The notes under the pieces: model-generated
Databases searched by the model: none
What the model saw: the letters and a program-made list of their open reading frames with translations, nothing else
What the model was told of the DNA's origin: nothing
Shown here: one piece after another, positions 1 through 10,535 of the stretch
Position numbering within the stretch: the stretch's first letter is position 1
How the letters are laid out: every line of letters begins with the position of its first letter
From: Palleronia sp. THAF1
GTDB taxonomy: Bacteria > Pseudomonadota > Alphaproteobacteria > Rhodobacterales > Rhodobacteraceae
Reading direction: 5' to 3'
Assembly: GCF_009363795.1 (NCBI RefSeq)
Contig: NZ_CP045420.1
Location: 725,001-789,000, forward strand
DNA length: 64,000 nucleotides
Made by a program: the position numbers and the translations under genes

Positions 1-1014
1 TGCTGGCACGACCACGACATCCGCCCCGAAGGCGACACCTTCGCCGAAAGCAAGCGCAACTTCGACGAGATCATCGATATCTTCGAGCAGAAGATGGAAA
101 GCTCGAAGACGCGCCTTCTGTGGGGTACGGCGAACCTGTTTTCCAATCGTCGCTTCATGTCGGGTGCCGCCACCAACCCCGACCCGGACGTATATGCCTG
201 GTCGGCGGCGACGGTGAAAGACTGCCTTGACGCCACCCACCGTCTGAACGGCGAAAACTACGTTCTGTGGGGCGGCCGCGAAGGCTACGAGACGCTGCTG
301 AACACCGACATGGGGCAGGAACTGGAGCATATGGGCCGCTTCCTGTCGATGGTCGTCGACTACAAGCACAAGATCGGCTTCAAGGGCCAGATCCTGATCG
401 AGCCGAAGCCGCAGGAACCCACCAAGCACCAGTATGATTACGACGTGGCGACCGTCTACGGCTTCCTCCAGCGCTTCGGGTTGGAGAAGGAGGTGAAGGT
501 CAACATCGAGCAGGGCCATGCGATCCTTGCAGGCCATTCGTTCGAACACGAGCTGGCCTTGGCACGCGAGCTTGGCATCCTCGGCTCCATCGACATGAAC
601 CGCAACGACTACCAGTCCGGCTGGGACACCGACCAATTCCCGAACAACGTGCCGGAAGTCGCCTTGGCCTATTATGAGGTGCTGAAGGCGGGTGGCTTCA
701 CCCAAGGTGGCACCAACTTCGACGCCAAGCTGCGCCGGCAGTCGCTGGATCCGTCGGATCTGATCGCGGCCCACGCTGGGGCCATGGACGTCTGCGCGCG
801 CGGCCTGAAGGCGGCGGCGAAGATGCTGGAAGATGACGCGCTCGAAGCCCCGCGCCGCGCCCGCTACGCCGGATGGGATACGGATGAGGCGCAGAAGATG
901 CTGACCGGCGATCTGGAAACCGTTGCGGCGCGTGTCACAAAGGAAAACCTGAACCCGCAGCCACGCTCAGGTCAGCAGGAGAAGCTGGAAAACATCGTTA
1001 ATCGCTACGTCTAG
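1..1014 (+). CDS. xylA: Xylose isomerase (5'-truncated by window edge)
   Basis: Interconverts D-xylose and D-xylulose with two divalent metals in the cytoplasm. The frame is open from base 1, so the gene enters the window roughly 98 codons in; 337 codons remain of a family length near 435. The first residues visible, HDHDIRPEG, carry the catalytic His and Asp of the family's FHDxDxxPEG motif. [13 protein letters not shown], the metal-ligand stretch GSIDMNRND and [13 protein letters not shown] follow in the expected order. It leads a co-directional run with an isomerase/epimerase and a Gfo/Idh/MocA dehydrogenase, which points to pentose or polyol use. No frame damage is visible. Confidence 0.96.
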   Translation, partial: CWHDHDIRPEGDTFAESKRNFDEIIDIFEQKMESSKTRLLWGTANLFSNRRFMSGAATNPDPDVYAWSAATVKDCLDATHRLNGENYVLWGGREGYETLLNTDMGQELEHMGRFLSMVVDYKHKIGFKGQILIEPKPQEPTKHQYDYDVATVYGFLQRFGLEKEVKVNIEQGHAILAGHSFEHELALARELGILGSIDMNRNDYQSGWDTDQFPNNVPEVALAYYEVLKAGGFTQGGTNFDAKLRRQSLDPSDLIAAHAGAMDVCARGLKAAAKMLEDDALEAPRRARYAGWDTDEAQKMLTGDLETVAARVTKENLNPQPRSGQQEKLENIVNRYV

Positions 1015-1034
1015 AAGCGATGGGGGAGGGGACC

Positions 1035-2089
1035 ATGAAGACCATCAAGGGGCCGGGCTTGTTCCTGGCGCAATTCGCCGGGGACGACGCGCCGTTCAAT
1101 TCGTGGAGCGCCATCACCAAATGGGCGGCGGATTGCGGCTACAAAGGTGTTCAGGTCCCCGTCTGGGACGCGCGGCTGGTCGATCTGGACAAGCTGGCGA
1201 CCTCTCAGACCTATTGCGACGAATGGGCCGGAGAGGCGCGCGACAACGGCGTCGAGGTGACGGACCTGTCGACCCACGTTCTTGGCCAGTTGGTCGCGGT
1301 CCATCCTGCCTATGACGCCTGGGTCGATGGTTTCGCCGCGCCAGAGGTGCAGGGCAAACCAGACGCCCGCACCGACTGGGCGATCGAGCAGGTCAAGAAG
1401 GCGCTGACCGCGTCGAAGAACCTGGGAATCAGCCAGCACGTCACCTTCTCGGGCGGTCTGTGCTGGCCCTTCATCTATCCCTTTCCCCAACGCCCTCAGG
1501 GCATGGTGGAAATGGGATTCGACGAGCTCGCGCGCCGCTGGCGGCCGATCCTAGACCACGCAGAGGATTGCGGCGTCGATGTCTGCTACGAAATCCACCC
1601 GATGGAGGACCTGCACGACGGCATCACCTTCGAGATGTTTCTTGAACGCTTGGACGGCCACAAACGCTGCAACATGCTCTACGATCCGTCGCATTACGTG
1701 CTGCAATGCCTCGATTATCTGGAGAACATCGACATCTATGCCGAGCGCATCGCGATGTTCCACGTCAAGGATGCCGAGTTCAACCCGACCGGCCGCCAAG
1801 GCGTTTACGGCGGCTACCAACCGTGGGTGAACCGCGCGGGCCGCTTCCGCAGCCCCGGTGACGGTCAGGTCGACTTCGGTGCGGTCTTCGCGAAGATGGC
1901 GGCCAATGACTTCGACGGCTGGGCCGTCGTCGAATGGGAATGCGCGCTCAAGCACCCCGAAGACGGCGCGCGCGAAGGCGCGCAGTTCGTCAAGGACCAC
2001 ATCATCCGCGTCACGCCCCACGCCTTCGACGACTTCGCGGGCGGCGATATCGACGAGTCCACCAACCGTAAACTGCTGGGGATCGACCG

Positions 2090-2093
<4 letters not shown>
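1035..2093 (+). CDS. Sugar phosphate isomerase/epimerase (TIM barrel, AP-endonuclease family 2 fold)
   Basis: A 352-residue xylose-isomerase-like TIM barrel of the sugar phosphate isomerase/epimerase family. Conserved-looking metal-binding segments are CYEIHPMED, MLYDPSHYVLQ and MFHVKDAEFNP, which carry the Glu, Asp/His and His/Asp ligands expected of the fold. The upstream ATG at 1020 lies 5 bases after the xylA stop, but the purine-rich stretch GGGGGAGGGGACC sits just before the ATG at 1035, so I use that start. It overlaps the next gene by 4 bases (ATGA), so the two are probably translated together. The exact substrate cannot be read from sequence; inosose or a keto-sugar are family possibilities. 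Confidence 0.88.
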
Positions 2094-3228
<1,135 letters not shown>

Positions 3229-3232
<4 letters not shown>

Positions 3233-3360
3233 GCACCGCCCCTGTCCTGGCTCTACGCGATGTCACGAAAAGTTCCGGTCCTGTCGTGGTGCCGCATGGC
3301 GTCTCGCTGAACGCAGCCCTTAGCCATTCCCTCAATGGCCATGGATCGACCTGCGCGTGG
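3229..3360 (+). pseudogene. Decayed N-terminus of a sugar ABC transporter ATP-binding protein
   Basis: The ATG overlaps the preceding stop by 4 bases. The first 28 residues (APVLALRDVTKSSGPVVV, then HGVSLN) look like the start of RbsA/XylG-type ATPases, whose usual form is LxLRxVTKSFGPVxALxGVSL. After that, the expected GEVHALLGENGAGKST region is reduced to a garbled SHSLNGHGSTC, with most of the Walker A loop lost. The frame then wanders with no family similarity to a stop at 3487-3489, inside the 3' end of the convergent ndh gene. I call it a pseudogene: a truncated transporter gene left after deletion. The permease and binding-protein genes are not in the window. Confidence 0.72.
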
Positions 3361-3418
3361 CCCGAGCGCCGCTCTCAGGGCCTGAAACCAAAGCTCGCTA
3401 CGAGGCTATCGTTCGCGT

Positions 3419-4732
3419 TTAGTGCAGCTTCAGCTTCGGGCGCGTGGCCTTTGAAATCTCGCGCGCGGCAATCTGAACCGGTCCTCTGATCGGGCCGTGG
3501 ATCGCAAGAAGATGCAAGCGATACAGCGACATGTAGGCCACTCGTGCCACCCAGCCTTCGACCTTCATCGTGCCGCCGATCAGGTTGCCCATCAGCGCGC
3601 CGGTGGTCGCGAAGCGCGACAAAGACACCAGCGCGCCCTTGTCCCGGTAGACGAAATCGGTCAACGGCTTGCCCTTCTGCGCGCGCTCAAGCTGACCCAC
3701 CATATGATCGGCCATCTGCCCGGCGGACTGGGCACGCGGTGGCACCGGGCGCTCTTCACCGGGCAGCACGCAATGGGCGCAGTCGCCGATGGCGAAGATG
3801 CGCGGATCGTCCTTGCTGCGCAGCGTCGGCTCGACCTCGATCCGGCCCTGTCCGGACAGCGACAGGTCCGTCATCTCCGCCAGCGCGTGATCGCCCCGCA
3901 CGCCCGTCGCCCAAAGGATCATGCTCGCTTCGAGTGGCGGCTCATCTTCGATTTGCACCGTGTCCTTCGTCACTTCGGTAACCTTCGCGCCCGTCCGCAC
4001 ATCGACGTTAAGGCCCTTCAGTTCAGCTTGCACCTTGTCTGAGACCTCTTCGGGCAACGCGGGCAGCAAGCGCGGACCGGCCTCCAACAGCGTGATCTGG
4101 ATCGCCTCGTCGTCGAACACTTCCAACCCGTAGGAGCGCAACGATCGCGACGCGTGGACCAGTTCGGCCGACAGCTCCACCCCTGTTGCCCCGCCGCCGA
4201 CGATGCAGATGGGCAGAGTGGCATCCTCGCCTGCCTGTCGCTTCTCGTTCACCCTTAGGCAAGAGTTCAGCAGACGGCGGCGGAATTGATCCGCCTGACG
4301 GCGACTTTCCAGGAACATCGCGTTCTCACGCACGCCGGGGATGCCGAAATCGTTGGACACTCCGCCCATCGCCAGCACCAGCCAGTCGTAGCGGATGGTG
4401 TGGCGGTCCACGATTACGCTGCCGTCCTCGTCCAGCAGCGGCGCGGTCGTCAGGGTCTGTTTCTCACGATCGATCTTCTCCAAGGCGCCGTTGAAGAAGC
4501 GATAGCCCCAGCGCGCGGCATGGCCCCCGTAACCGACCTCGTCGGCGTTGGCATCCATGGATCCCGCCGCCACCTCGTGCAGCAGCGGTTTCCACACGTG
4601 CGTGCGGTTCTTTTCGATCAGGATGATATCGTGCTTGTCGCGGCCATACTTGGCGCCCAAGCGGCGCACCAGCGCCAGCCCGGCGGCACCGCCACCCACC
4701 ACCACGATTTGAGTCTTGCGTTTGGGGTCCAT
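3419..4732 (-). CDS. ndh: NAD(P)/FAD-dependent oxidoreductase, type II NADH dehydrogenase
   Basis: A single-subunit NADH:quinone oxidoreductase (NDH-2) of about 437 residues; it passes electrons from NADH to quinone at the membrane without pumping protons. Near the N-terminus, VVVGGGAAGLALVRRLG is the FAD dinucleotide-binding motif. CIVGGGATGVELSAEL mid-protein is the NADH-binding motif, and FAIGDCAHC is the second FAD contact typical of the family. I place the start at the ATG of MDPKRKTQ because GGGAAGGAGCGCGCC precedes it; the longer frame to 4780 adds 16 residues without support. It is convergent with the decayed ABC gene. Confidence 0.93.
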   Translation of the reverse strand: MDPKRKTQIVVVGGGAAGLALVRRLGAKYGRDKHDIILIEKNRTHVWKPLLHEVAAGSMDANADEVGYGGHAARWGYRFFNGALEKIDREKQTLTTAPLLDEDGSVIVDRHTIRYDWLVLAMGGVSNDFGIPGVRENAMFLESRRQADQFRRRLLNSCLRVNEKRQAGEDATLPICIVGGGATGVELSAELVHASRSLRSYGLEVFDDEAIQITLLEAGPRLLPALPEEVSDKVQAELKGLNVDVRTGAKVTEVTKDTVQIEDEPPLEASMILWATGVRGDHALAEMTDLSLSGQGRIEVEPTLRSKDDPRIFAIGDCAHCVLPGEERPVPPRAQSAGQMADHMVGQLERAQKGKPLTDFVYRDKGALVSLSRFATTGALMGNLIGGTMKVEGWVARVAYMSLYRLHLLAIHGPIRGPVQIAAREISKATRPKLKLH

Positions 4733-4776
4733 GGCGCGCTCCTTCCCACGCCTATTTAGGCGCGGGTCTGGATTCG

Positions 4777-5568
4777 TCACGCCCCGTGCGTGCCGTCCGC
4801 CAATCCGCGCACGAAGGACAGAACCTCGTCCACCGGCTTTCCGGTCGCGTTCTCTGCCACAATGGCAGACCCGACGACCACACCATCGGCCACGCGCGCC
4901 ATTTCCGCCGCCGCCTCTGGCGTGCGGATGCCGAAGCCCACCACGACCGGCAGACCACCCGCGTCGCGGATGCGGGTCACGTCAGGGGCCACATCCCCCG
5001 CCACCGCGGCCGCCGCGCCTGTGATCCCGGTGACCGAGACGTAGTAAACGAAGCCAGACGTGTTCTCCAATACTTTGGGTAGCCGCTTCTCGTCCGTCGT
5101 CGGCGTGGCCAGCCGGATGAAGTCGATCCCCGCCGCCCGTGCGGGCAGGCAAAGCTCGTCATCTTCCTCTGGCGGCAGATCCACGATGATCAAGCCGTCC
5201 ACGCCCGCCTCTGACGCCTCTGCCACGAAGCGCTCGACGCCGCGCGAATAGATCGGATTGTAGTAGCCCATGATGACGATCGGCGTGTCTGCATCGACCT
5301 CGCGGAAGGTCCGCACCATCGCCAACGTCTTCTCCAGCGTCTGCCCGCCTTCCAGGCTGCGCTGCCCCGCCAGCTGGATCGTCTCACCATCCGCCATCGG
5401 ATCGGTGAAGGGCATCCCCAGTTCGATCACGTCGACCCCGGCCCCCGGCAGCCCGCACATCAGCTCCAACGAGCGATCGTAATCCGGATCGCCGCCCATG
5501 ATGTAGGCAACGAAGGCGGTCTTGCCCTCGGCCTTCAGGTCATCAAAACGCGCAGCGATACGGCTCAT
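4777..5568 (-). CDS. trpA: Tryptophan synthase alpha subunit
   Basis: Cleaves indole-3-glycerol phosphate to indole and glyceraldehyde 3-phosphate; indole then goes to TrpB. It has 263 residues, the normal length. The family motif [13 protein letters not shown] holds the catalytic Glu, and [13 protein letters not shown] holds the second acidic catalytic residue. [10 protein letters not shown] and [11 protein letters not shown] form the phosphate site. The start MSRIAARF follows AAGGAGAGCCCG. trpB is not adjacent; a lone trpA is seen elsewhere in this group. The Shine-Dalgarno directly abuts a dispersed repeat copy (5578-5622). Confidence 0.96.
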   Translation of the reverse strand: MSRIAARFDDLKAEGKTAFVAYIMGGDPDYDRSLELMCGLPGAGVDVIELGMPFTDPMADGETIQLAGQRSLEGGQTLEKTLAMVRTFREVDADTPIVIMGYYNPIYSRGVERFVAEASEAGVDGLIIVDLPPEEDDELCLPARAAGIDFIRLATPTTDEKRLPKVLENTSGFVYYVSVTGITGAAAAVAGDVAPDVTRIRDAGGLPVVVGFGIRTPEAAAEMARVADGVVVGSAIVAENATGKPVDEVLSFVRGLADGTHGA

Positions 5569-5577
5569 CGGGCTCTC

Positions 5578-5622
5578 CTTCATCGTTCCCCAAGTACCTC
5601 GGGGTTTGGGGCAGCGCCCCAA
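5578..5622 (-). repeat. Dispersed intergenic repeat with hairpin, copy 1
   Basis: On the minus strand this reads as a TTGGGGC/GCCCCAA hairpin (5606-5622) followed by a 27-base block from CCCCGAGGTA to GGAACGATGAAG (5578-5604). The block matches 54860-54886 at 24 of 27 positions, and both copies have a GGGGC/GCCCC hairpin on the same side. It lies just upstream of trpA; its last bases, GAAG, run into the trpA Shine-Dalgarno AAGGAG. Confidence 0.8.
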
Positions 5623-5690
5623 GAGGTCCCAACGCTTGTGACCCCCGCGCCCGTCTTGTTCAAGGCCGGATGCTTCCCCATATATTACCT

Positions 5691-5879
5691 ATGAACTACG
5701 TCCTTGCGCTTCTGCTCCCGCCATTGTCGATCCTGCTTCTGGGCCGGATCTTCCTGTCCATCATCGTCTTCCTGATCTGGGTGCCCGCCATCCTGATTTC
5801 GGGCGGCCTGACGCACCCGATGTTCATCGTGCTCGCCTGGATCCTGATCTACCAGGATCACGCCGACCGGCGCGTGTAG
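5691..5879 (+). CDS. Small hydrophobic membrane protein, YqaE/Pmp3-like
   Basis: About 62 residues with two hydrophobic helices, LALLLPPLSILLLGRIFLS and IVFLIWVPAILIS, ending in a charged tail YQDHADRRV. The LLPPL motif followed by a second helix resembles the YqaE/Pmp3 (UPF0057) family of small membrane proteins. Similarity is weak beyond that, so function is unknown. I prefer the ATG at 5691 (MNYVLAL) over the one at 5670 because the shorter form begins directly at the first helix. It stands alone between trpA and ychF. Confidence 0.6.
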   Translation: MNYVLALLLPPLSILLLGRIFLSIIVFLIWVPAILISGGLTHPMFIVLAWILIYQDHADRRV

Positions 5880-5947
5880 GCGCACCGCTTGTCCCTGCGC
5901 GCCAACGGCCTTAAAGCCGGGCGCGAACCAGCAAGCGGAGACGAGCG

Positions 5948-7045
5948 ATGGGTTTCAAGATGGGCATCGTGGGCATGCCGAACGTCGGCAAGTCCACGCT
6001 TTTCAACGCGCTGACGAAGACCGCCGCCGCGCAGGCCGCGAACTTCCCCTTCTGCACGATCGAGCCCAACGTGGGCGAGGTCGCGGTTCCCGACACGCGC
6101 CTCGATCAACTGGCCCAGATCGCCAAGTCCAAGCAGATCGTGCCCACACGCATGACCTTCGTGGACATCGCGGGCCTTGTGAAGGGCGCATCGCGCGGCG
6201 AAGGCCTCGGCAACCAGTTCCTTGCCAACATCCGCGAATGCGACGCCATCGCCCACGTCCTGCGCTGCTTCGAGGATGACGACGTCACCCATGTGGACGG
6301 CCGCGTGAACCCGGTCGAGGACGCCTCTACCATCGAGACCGAACTCATGCTGGCCGACCTCGATTCGGTCGAACGTCGCCTCCAGAACCTATCCCGCAAG
6401 GTCCGCGGTGGCGACAAGGAGGCCGTCCAGCAGGAGCGTCTGCTGAAAGCCGCCCAGGCCGTGCTGGAAGACGGCAAGCCCGCCCGCACCGTCGACATCG
6501 ACGCAGAGGATCAGAAGGCCTGGAAGATGCTCCAGCTTCTCACCTCCAAGCCCATCCTCTTCGTGTGCAACGTGGCAGAGGATGAGGCCGCCACCGGCAA
6601 CGCCCATTCCCAAGCCGTCACCCAGATGGCCGCCGAGCAGGGCGCGGGCGTCGTCGTCATCTCCGCCCAGATCGAAGAGGAAATCGCCCAGCTCGACGCG
6701 GAAGAGGCGCGCGAATTCCTTGAAGAACTGGGCCTCGAACAGGCGGGCCTCGACCGTTTGATACAGGCCGGTTACGACCTTCTGGGCCTGATGACCTACT
6801 TCACCGTCGGCCCCAAGGAAGCCCGCGCCTGGACCGTCCGGCGCGGCACGCTGGCGCCCCAAGCCGCAGGCGTCATCCACGGCGATTTCGAACGCGGCTT
6901 CATCCGCGCCGAAACCACCGCCTTCACCGACTACGTGGCGCTGGGCGGCGAAGCGGGCGCGAAAGACGCAGGCAAGATGCGCGTCGAGGGCAAGACCTAC
7001 GAAGTGAAGGACGGCGACGTCATGCACTTCCTCCACAGCGGCTGA
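5948..7045 (+). CDS. ychF: Redox-regulated ribosome-associated ATPase/GTPase YchF
   Basis: A 365-residue member of the Obg-related P-loop family that binds ribosomes and prefers ATP over GTP. The G1 motif GMPNVGKS is at residues 9-16, and the G3 region DIAGLVKGASRGEG follows. A coiled-coil insert and a C-terminal TGS domain ending in KDGDVMHFLHSG complete the normal architecture. Length and order are typical. GGAGACGAGCG supports the ATG at 5948. It is a single gene between two small unrelated genes. Confidence 0.97.
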   Translation: MGFKMGIVGMPNVGKSTLFNALTKTAAAQAANFPFCTIEPNVGEVAVPDTRLDQLAQIAKSKQIVPTRMTFVDIAGLVKGASRGEGLGNQFLANIRECDAIAHVLRCFEDDDVTHVDGRVNPVEDASTIETELMLADLDSVERRLQNLSRKVRGGDKEAVQQERLLKAAQAVLEDGKPARTVDIDAEDQKAWKMLQLLTSKPILFVCNVAEDEAATGNAHSQAVTQMAAEQGAGVVVISAQIEEEIAQLDAEEAREFLEELGLEQAGLDRLIQAGYDLLGLMTYFTVGPKEARAWTVRRGTLAPQAAGVIHGDFERGFIRAETTAFTDYVALGGEAGAKDAGKMRVEGKTYEVKDGDVMHFLHSG

Positions 7046-7112
7046 CCCTGCGACACCCCGCCCATTGCCCACCGCGCGTCCGCGCTAGGTCACTGGGCAA
7101 AGGAGCATCCCC

Positions 7113-7310
7113 ATGACCGACGACCAATCAGAGACCCGTGCCCGCATCCTCGCCGTCGCCGGGCAGATGGGAAACCCCGCCACCCCGGCTGAGCAAACCG
7201 CCACAAGCCGAGGCTGGCTCGACGCCGACGGCACCCCCACCGACGATGGCCGCGACATGCTCGAAGCCATGGGCGAGCAGACGGGAACCCGGTCGGTGTT
7301 CCGGGGATAG
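7113..7310 (+). CDS. Small acidic hypothetical protein
   Basis: A 65-residue soluble protein rich in Asp, Glu, Thr and Ala, with no membrane segment or signal peptide. AAAGGAGCATCCCC ahead of the ATG is a convincing ribosome binding site. Residues 15-40 (about AVAGQMGNPATPAEQT) may form a short helical domain. I do not recognise a family and cannot give a function. It is not obviously in an operon with ychF, whose stop lies 67 bases upstream. Confidence 0.65.
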   Translation: MTDDQSETRARILAVAGQMGNPATPAEQTATSRGWLDADGTPTDDGRDMLEAMGEQTGTRSVFRG

Positions 7311-7329
7311 GTCTGTGCGTGGGCCCGAG

Positions 7330-7674
7330 TCAGAGGCCGCCGCCCTCGGCCTCCTCTGCGCCGGATGTCACCCCTTCGTCCGCCTGATCCACGTTAAGGT
7401 CGAAGGCGACAAGGCCGCTGCTGATCATCGCGACAAACAGGAAGACCATTGAAAGGGCCGCCGATGTCCCGACCGGGCCCGCCTTGCCCAAAGCCGCTGC
7501 AAGAGAGCCTGTCTGATCGAGAATAGCCCCGCCCGACATTGGCCCGGCATCCCGCGACTTCCCAGAATGCTCCACTTCCCGAACCGGACGTGTGACGCGC
7601 AGAGCCAGAACCGCGAAAAGGCAAAAGCTGGCGACCGACAAACCAAGCGAAACTATGGAAATAATCTGTGGCAT
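7330..7674 (-). CDS. Small two-helix membrane protein, partner of the upstream protease gene
   Basis: A 114-residue protein with an N-terminal membrane helix (about residues 5-27, IISIVSLGLSVASFCLFAVLALRV), a polar Gly/Ser-rich linker, and a second helix (about 72-92, ALSMVFLFVAMISSGLVAF). It ends in an acidic tail. The gene starts 10 bases after the protease stop on the same strand, so it is very likely co-transcribed with it. No family recognised. It may anchor or be a target of the protease; that is inference from position only. Confidence 0.65.
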   Translation of the reverse strand: MPQIISIVSLGLSVASFCLFAVLALRVTRPVREVEHSGKSRDAGPMSGGAILDQTGSLAAALGKAGPVGTSAALSMVFLFVAMISSGLVAFDLNVDQADEGVTSGAEEAEGGGL

Positions 7675-7684
7675 AGTAACCTCC

Positions 7685-8557
7685 TTACGTCAGCGTCAGT
7701 CCGTAAACCCCGATGCGTTGGATCTGGTAAGTGACCGACTGCACCAAGGACATCCCATTCGGCGTTCCGGCGACCAGCGTTCCAATCGGAGCAAAATGGG
7801 AATCGTAGACGGCAGATCCCGAATCCCCTCCGCGTGCGACCCCGTTCATCAATTCGAACACCTGTCCGTAGCAGCCATTGATCGTTCGCGTATAATAGAA
7901 GTCGCTGTAGGCGCGAACGTTATCGGTCTTCTGTCCTAATCGCGTGGAAAGGGTCACCGGCTCCATCGCGCCGGGGCGAACTACGGCTCGATGAAGATTG
8001 ACTGCAGGTGTATATGCGGCCTCGACGACGGCAACATCGGGTTCCGGTGCGGTACCGGTGGCGACGCTGGGCTCACGCGACGCAATTACCCGGCCCGCCG
8101 TTCCTGTGGCCGTGAAATAGACCGGCCCACCGGACATGCGCGCCACATGGCCTGCCGTCAGATATCCGCTGCCGCCGGCCCAATTCACGGAAAAGCCTGC
8201 GGTTCCGTGATCGGGTTGGGTCTGTATGATCTCGTCTCCCAAAGGCGTCACCGGCTCCCGCGCTTCGATCAGGACGCTTGGCACCCACTCTGGCGTGCCG
8301 CCCCAGTCGAGCGCCTTGAATATCATGGCGCGAACGTCTGTTTCGATGTCGATCCCGACGAGCGTATCACGCGGAGCGACTGTTCGGCTTGCGTCGACGA
8401 TCGCCACGATCTTTAACCCACCGTCGATGAAGCGCAGGCTGATTGCGTTGATGACGCGCAAGACCTCAGGTCCCTGCGTCAGCATCGCGGAACTTAACAG
8501 GCCCGCGCGTTCCGCGATCTGGAAGTTTTCAGGTCCCGCGAATGCGTAAAAGCTCAT
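7685..8557 (-). CDS. Chymotrypsin/trypsin-fold serine protease without signal peptide
   Basis: A 290-residue protein whose C-terminal half carries a complete serine-protease triad in order. These are His137 in GYLTAGHVA, Asp174 in PEPDVAVVEA, and Ser246 in the family motif GGDSGSAVYD. The N-terminal 115 residues are a separate domain I do not recognise, with LIEAREPVTPLGDEI forming the junction. No signal peptide or membrane helix is visible, so as read it stays in the cytoplasm, unusual for this fold. It is followed after 10 bases by a small membrane protein gene and divergent from lepA. Confidence 0.8.
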   Translation of the reverse strand: MSFYAFAGPENFQIAERAGLLSSAMLTQGPEVLRVINAISLRFIDGGLKIVAIVDASRTVAPRDTLVGIDIETDVRAMIFKALDWGGTPEWVPSVLIEAREPVTPLGDEIIQTQPDHGTAGFSVNWAGGSGYLTAGHVARMSGGPVYFTATGTAGRVIASREPSVATGTAPEPDVAVVEAAYTPAVNLHRAVVRPGAMEPVTLSTRLGQKTDNVRAYSDFYYTRTINGCYGQVFELMNGVARGGDSGSAVYDSHFAPIGTLVAGTPNGMSLVQSVTYQIQRIGVYGLTLT

Positions 8558-8602
8558 GCGGCCCTCCTTCGCTTCGGGCTGTTTTCAGAATAAGCCCCTT
8601 GG

Positions 8603-8617
8603 TTGACGTTAGGTCAA
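8603..8617. promoter_or_regulatory. Inverted repeat TTGAC-N5-GTCAA between divergent genes
   Basis: A perfect 5-base inverted repeat, TTGAC GTTAG GTCAA, lies in the divergent gap between the protease gene (start 8557, minus) and lepA (plus). The geometry could suit a dimeric regulator; TTGAC also resembles a -35 element. Single occurrence, so weak evidence. Confidence 0.25.
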
Positions 8618-8682
8618 TACCTCTGAAGGATGGCGGTATGCTCGCAGGCTCTTTCAAACCGGTGCGCAGGGCGCTCTAACGC

Positions 8683-10521
8683 ATGGACAACCAGCCCTTC
8701 AGTCCGCATATCCAACCCATGACCGACCTTGCACACATCCGCAATTTCTCGATCGTCGCGCATATCGACCACGGGAAATCCACGCTTGCCGACCGGCTGA
8801 TCCAGCTGACCGGTACCGTTGCCGAACGCGACATGCAGGCCCAGATGCTGGACAGCATGGATATCGAGCGCGAGCGCGGTATCACCATCAAGGCCAACAC
8901 CGTCCGCATCGAATACCCCGCCAAGGACGGCCACACCTATATCCTGAACCTCATCGACACCCCCGGCCACGTGGACTTCGCGTATGAGGTCTCCCGCTCC
9001 ATGCAGGCCGTCGAAGGCTCTCTGCTGGTGGTCGATGCCTCTCAGGGCGTCGAGGCGCAGACCCTCGCCAACGTCTACACCGCGATGGAGGCCGACCACG
9101 AGATCGTGCCCGTCCTCAACAAGGTCGATCTGCCCGCCGCCGACGTCGAGCGCGTGCGGACCCAGATCGAGGACGTCATCGGCATCGAAGCCCACGACGC
9201 CGTCGAGATCAGCGCCAAGACCGGCCTCGGCATCCCCGACGTCCTCGAAGCCATCGTCCAGCGCCTGCCCGCGCCCACCGAAGGCGACCGCGACGCCCCG
9301 CTCAAGGCCATGCTGGTGGACAGCAAGTACGACCAGTACCTTGGCGTCATCGTCATCGTGCGCATCATCGACGGCACCCTGAAGAAGGGCGACCGCATCC
9401 GCATGATGAAGACCGGCGGCACCTACGACGTGGACGACGTGGGCATCTACCGCCCCGCCATGACCGCCGTGAAGGAGCTGGGGCCGGGAGAGATCGGCTA
9501 CCTCAACGCCTCCATCAAGCAGGTGCGCGACACCCGCGTGGGCGACACGATCACGCATGAGAAGAAGCCCTGCGCCACAGCACTTCCCGGCTTCAAACCC
9601 TCCATCCCCGTTGTCTTCTGCGGCCTCTTCCCCGTGGACACCAACGACTTCGAGGACATGCGCGACGCCATCGAGAAGCTCGCCCTGAACGACGCCTCCT
9701 TCACGTCGGAGATGGAAACGTCTGCCGCGCTGGGCTTCGGCTTCCGCTGCGGCTTCCTGGGCCTGTTGCACCTCGAAGTCATCCGCGACCGGCTGGAGCG
9801 TGAGTATGACATCGACCTGATCACCACGGCTCCTTCCGTGATCTACCACGTCTACCTCAAGGACGGCACGCGCACCGACCTGCACAACCCCGCCGACATG
9901 CCCGACATGACGCTGGTGGACCGCATCGAAGAGCCGCGCATCAAGGCCACGATCCTGGTGCCCGACGAATACCTGGGCGACGTGCTGAAGCTGTGCCAGG
10001 ACCGCCGCGGCATCCAGCTGGACCTGACATACGCGGGCACCCGCGCAATGGTTGTCTACGACCTTCCCCTCAACGAAGTGGTGTTCGACTTCTACGATAG
10101 GCTGAAATCCGTAACGAAAGGTTACGCCAGCTTCGATTACCAGATGATCGGCTACCGCGAGGACGCGCTGGTCAAGATGCAGATCCTGGTGAATGACGAG
10201 CCTGTGGACGCCCTGTCCATGATGGTCCACCGCGACCGGGCAGAGGGGCGGGGCCGCGCCATGTGTGAAAAGCTCAAGGACCTGATCCCCCGCCACATGT
10301 TCAAGATCCCGATCCAGGCCGCCATCGGAGGCCGCGTCATCGCGCGCGAGACCCTGTCGGCCATGCGCAAGGACGTCACCGCCAAATGCTACGGCGGCGA
10401 CGCGACCCGCAAGAAGAAGCTGCTGGAGAAGCAGAAGGCGGGTAAGAAAAAGATGCGCCAGTTCGGGAAGGTGGAGATTCCGCAAGAGGCTTTCATAAAC
10501 GCGCTTAAGATGGATAGCTGA
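8683..10521 (+). CDS. lepA: Elongation factor 4 (LepA), ribosomal back-translocase GTPase
   Basis: LepA binds stalled ribosomes and promotes back-translocation under stress. G1 [10 protein letters not shown]2/G3 RERGITIKA and DTPGHVDF, and G4 NKVDLP are all present, followed by the EF-G-like domains and the LepA-specific C-terminal basic tail ([15 protein letters not shown]). The frame gives 612 residues from 8683; the internal ATG at 8719 (MTDLAHIRN) would give 600 and begins where the family usually begins. Neither has a strong ribosome binding site. It is normal in length and GC-rich, in contrast to the gene directly downstream. Confidence 0.97.
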   Translation: MDNQPFSPHIQPMTDLAHIRNFSIVAHIDHGKSTLADRLIQLTGTVAERDMQAQMLDSMDIERERGITIKANTVRIEYPAKDGHTYILNLIDTPGHVDFAYEVSRSMQAVEGSLLVVDASQGVEAQTLANVYTAMEADHEIVPVLNKVDLPAADVERVRTQIEDVIGIEAHDAVEISAKTGLGIPDVLEAIVQRLPAPTEGDRDAPLKAMLVDSKYDQYLGVIVIVRIIDGTLKKGDRIRMMKTGGTYDVDDVGIYRPAMTAVKELGPGEIGYLNASIKQVRDTRVGDTITHEKKPCATALPGFKPSIPVVFCGLFPVDTNDFEDMRDAIEKLALNDASFTSEMETSAALGFGFRCGFLGLLHLEVIRDRLEREYDIDLITTAPSVIYHVYLKDGTRTDLHNPADMPDMTLVDRIEEPRIKATILVPDEYLGDVLKLCQDRRGIQLDLTYAGTRAMVVYDLPLNEVVFDFYDRLKSVTKGYASFDYQMIGYREDALVKMQILVNDEPVDALSMMVHRDRAEGRGRAMCEKLKDLIPRHMFKIPIQAAIGGRVIARETLSAMRKDVTAKCYGGDATRKKKLLEKQKAGKKKMRQFGKVEIPQEAFINALKMDS

Positions 10522-10535
10522 TCCTCGGAGCTTCG

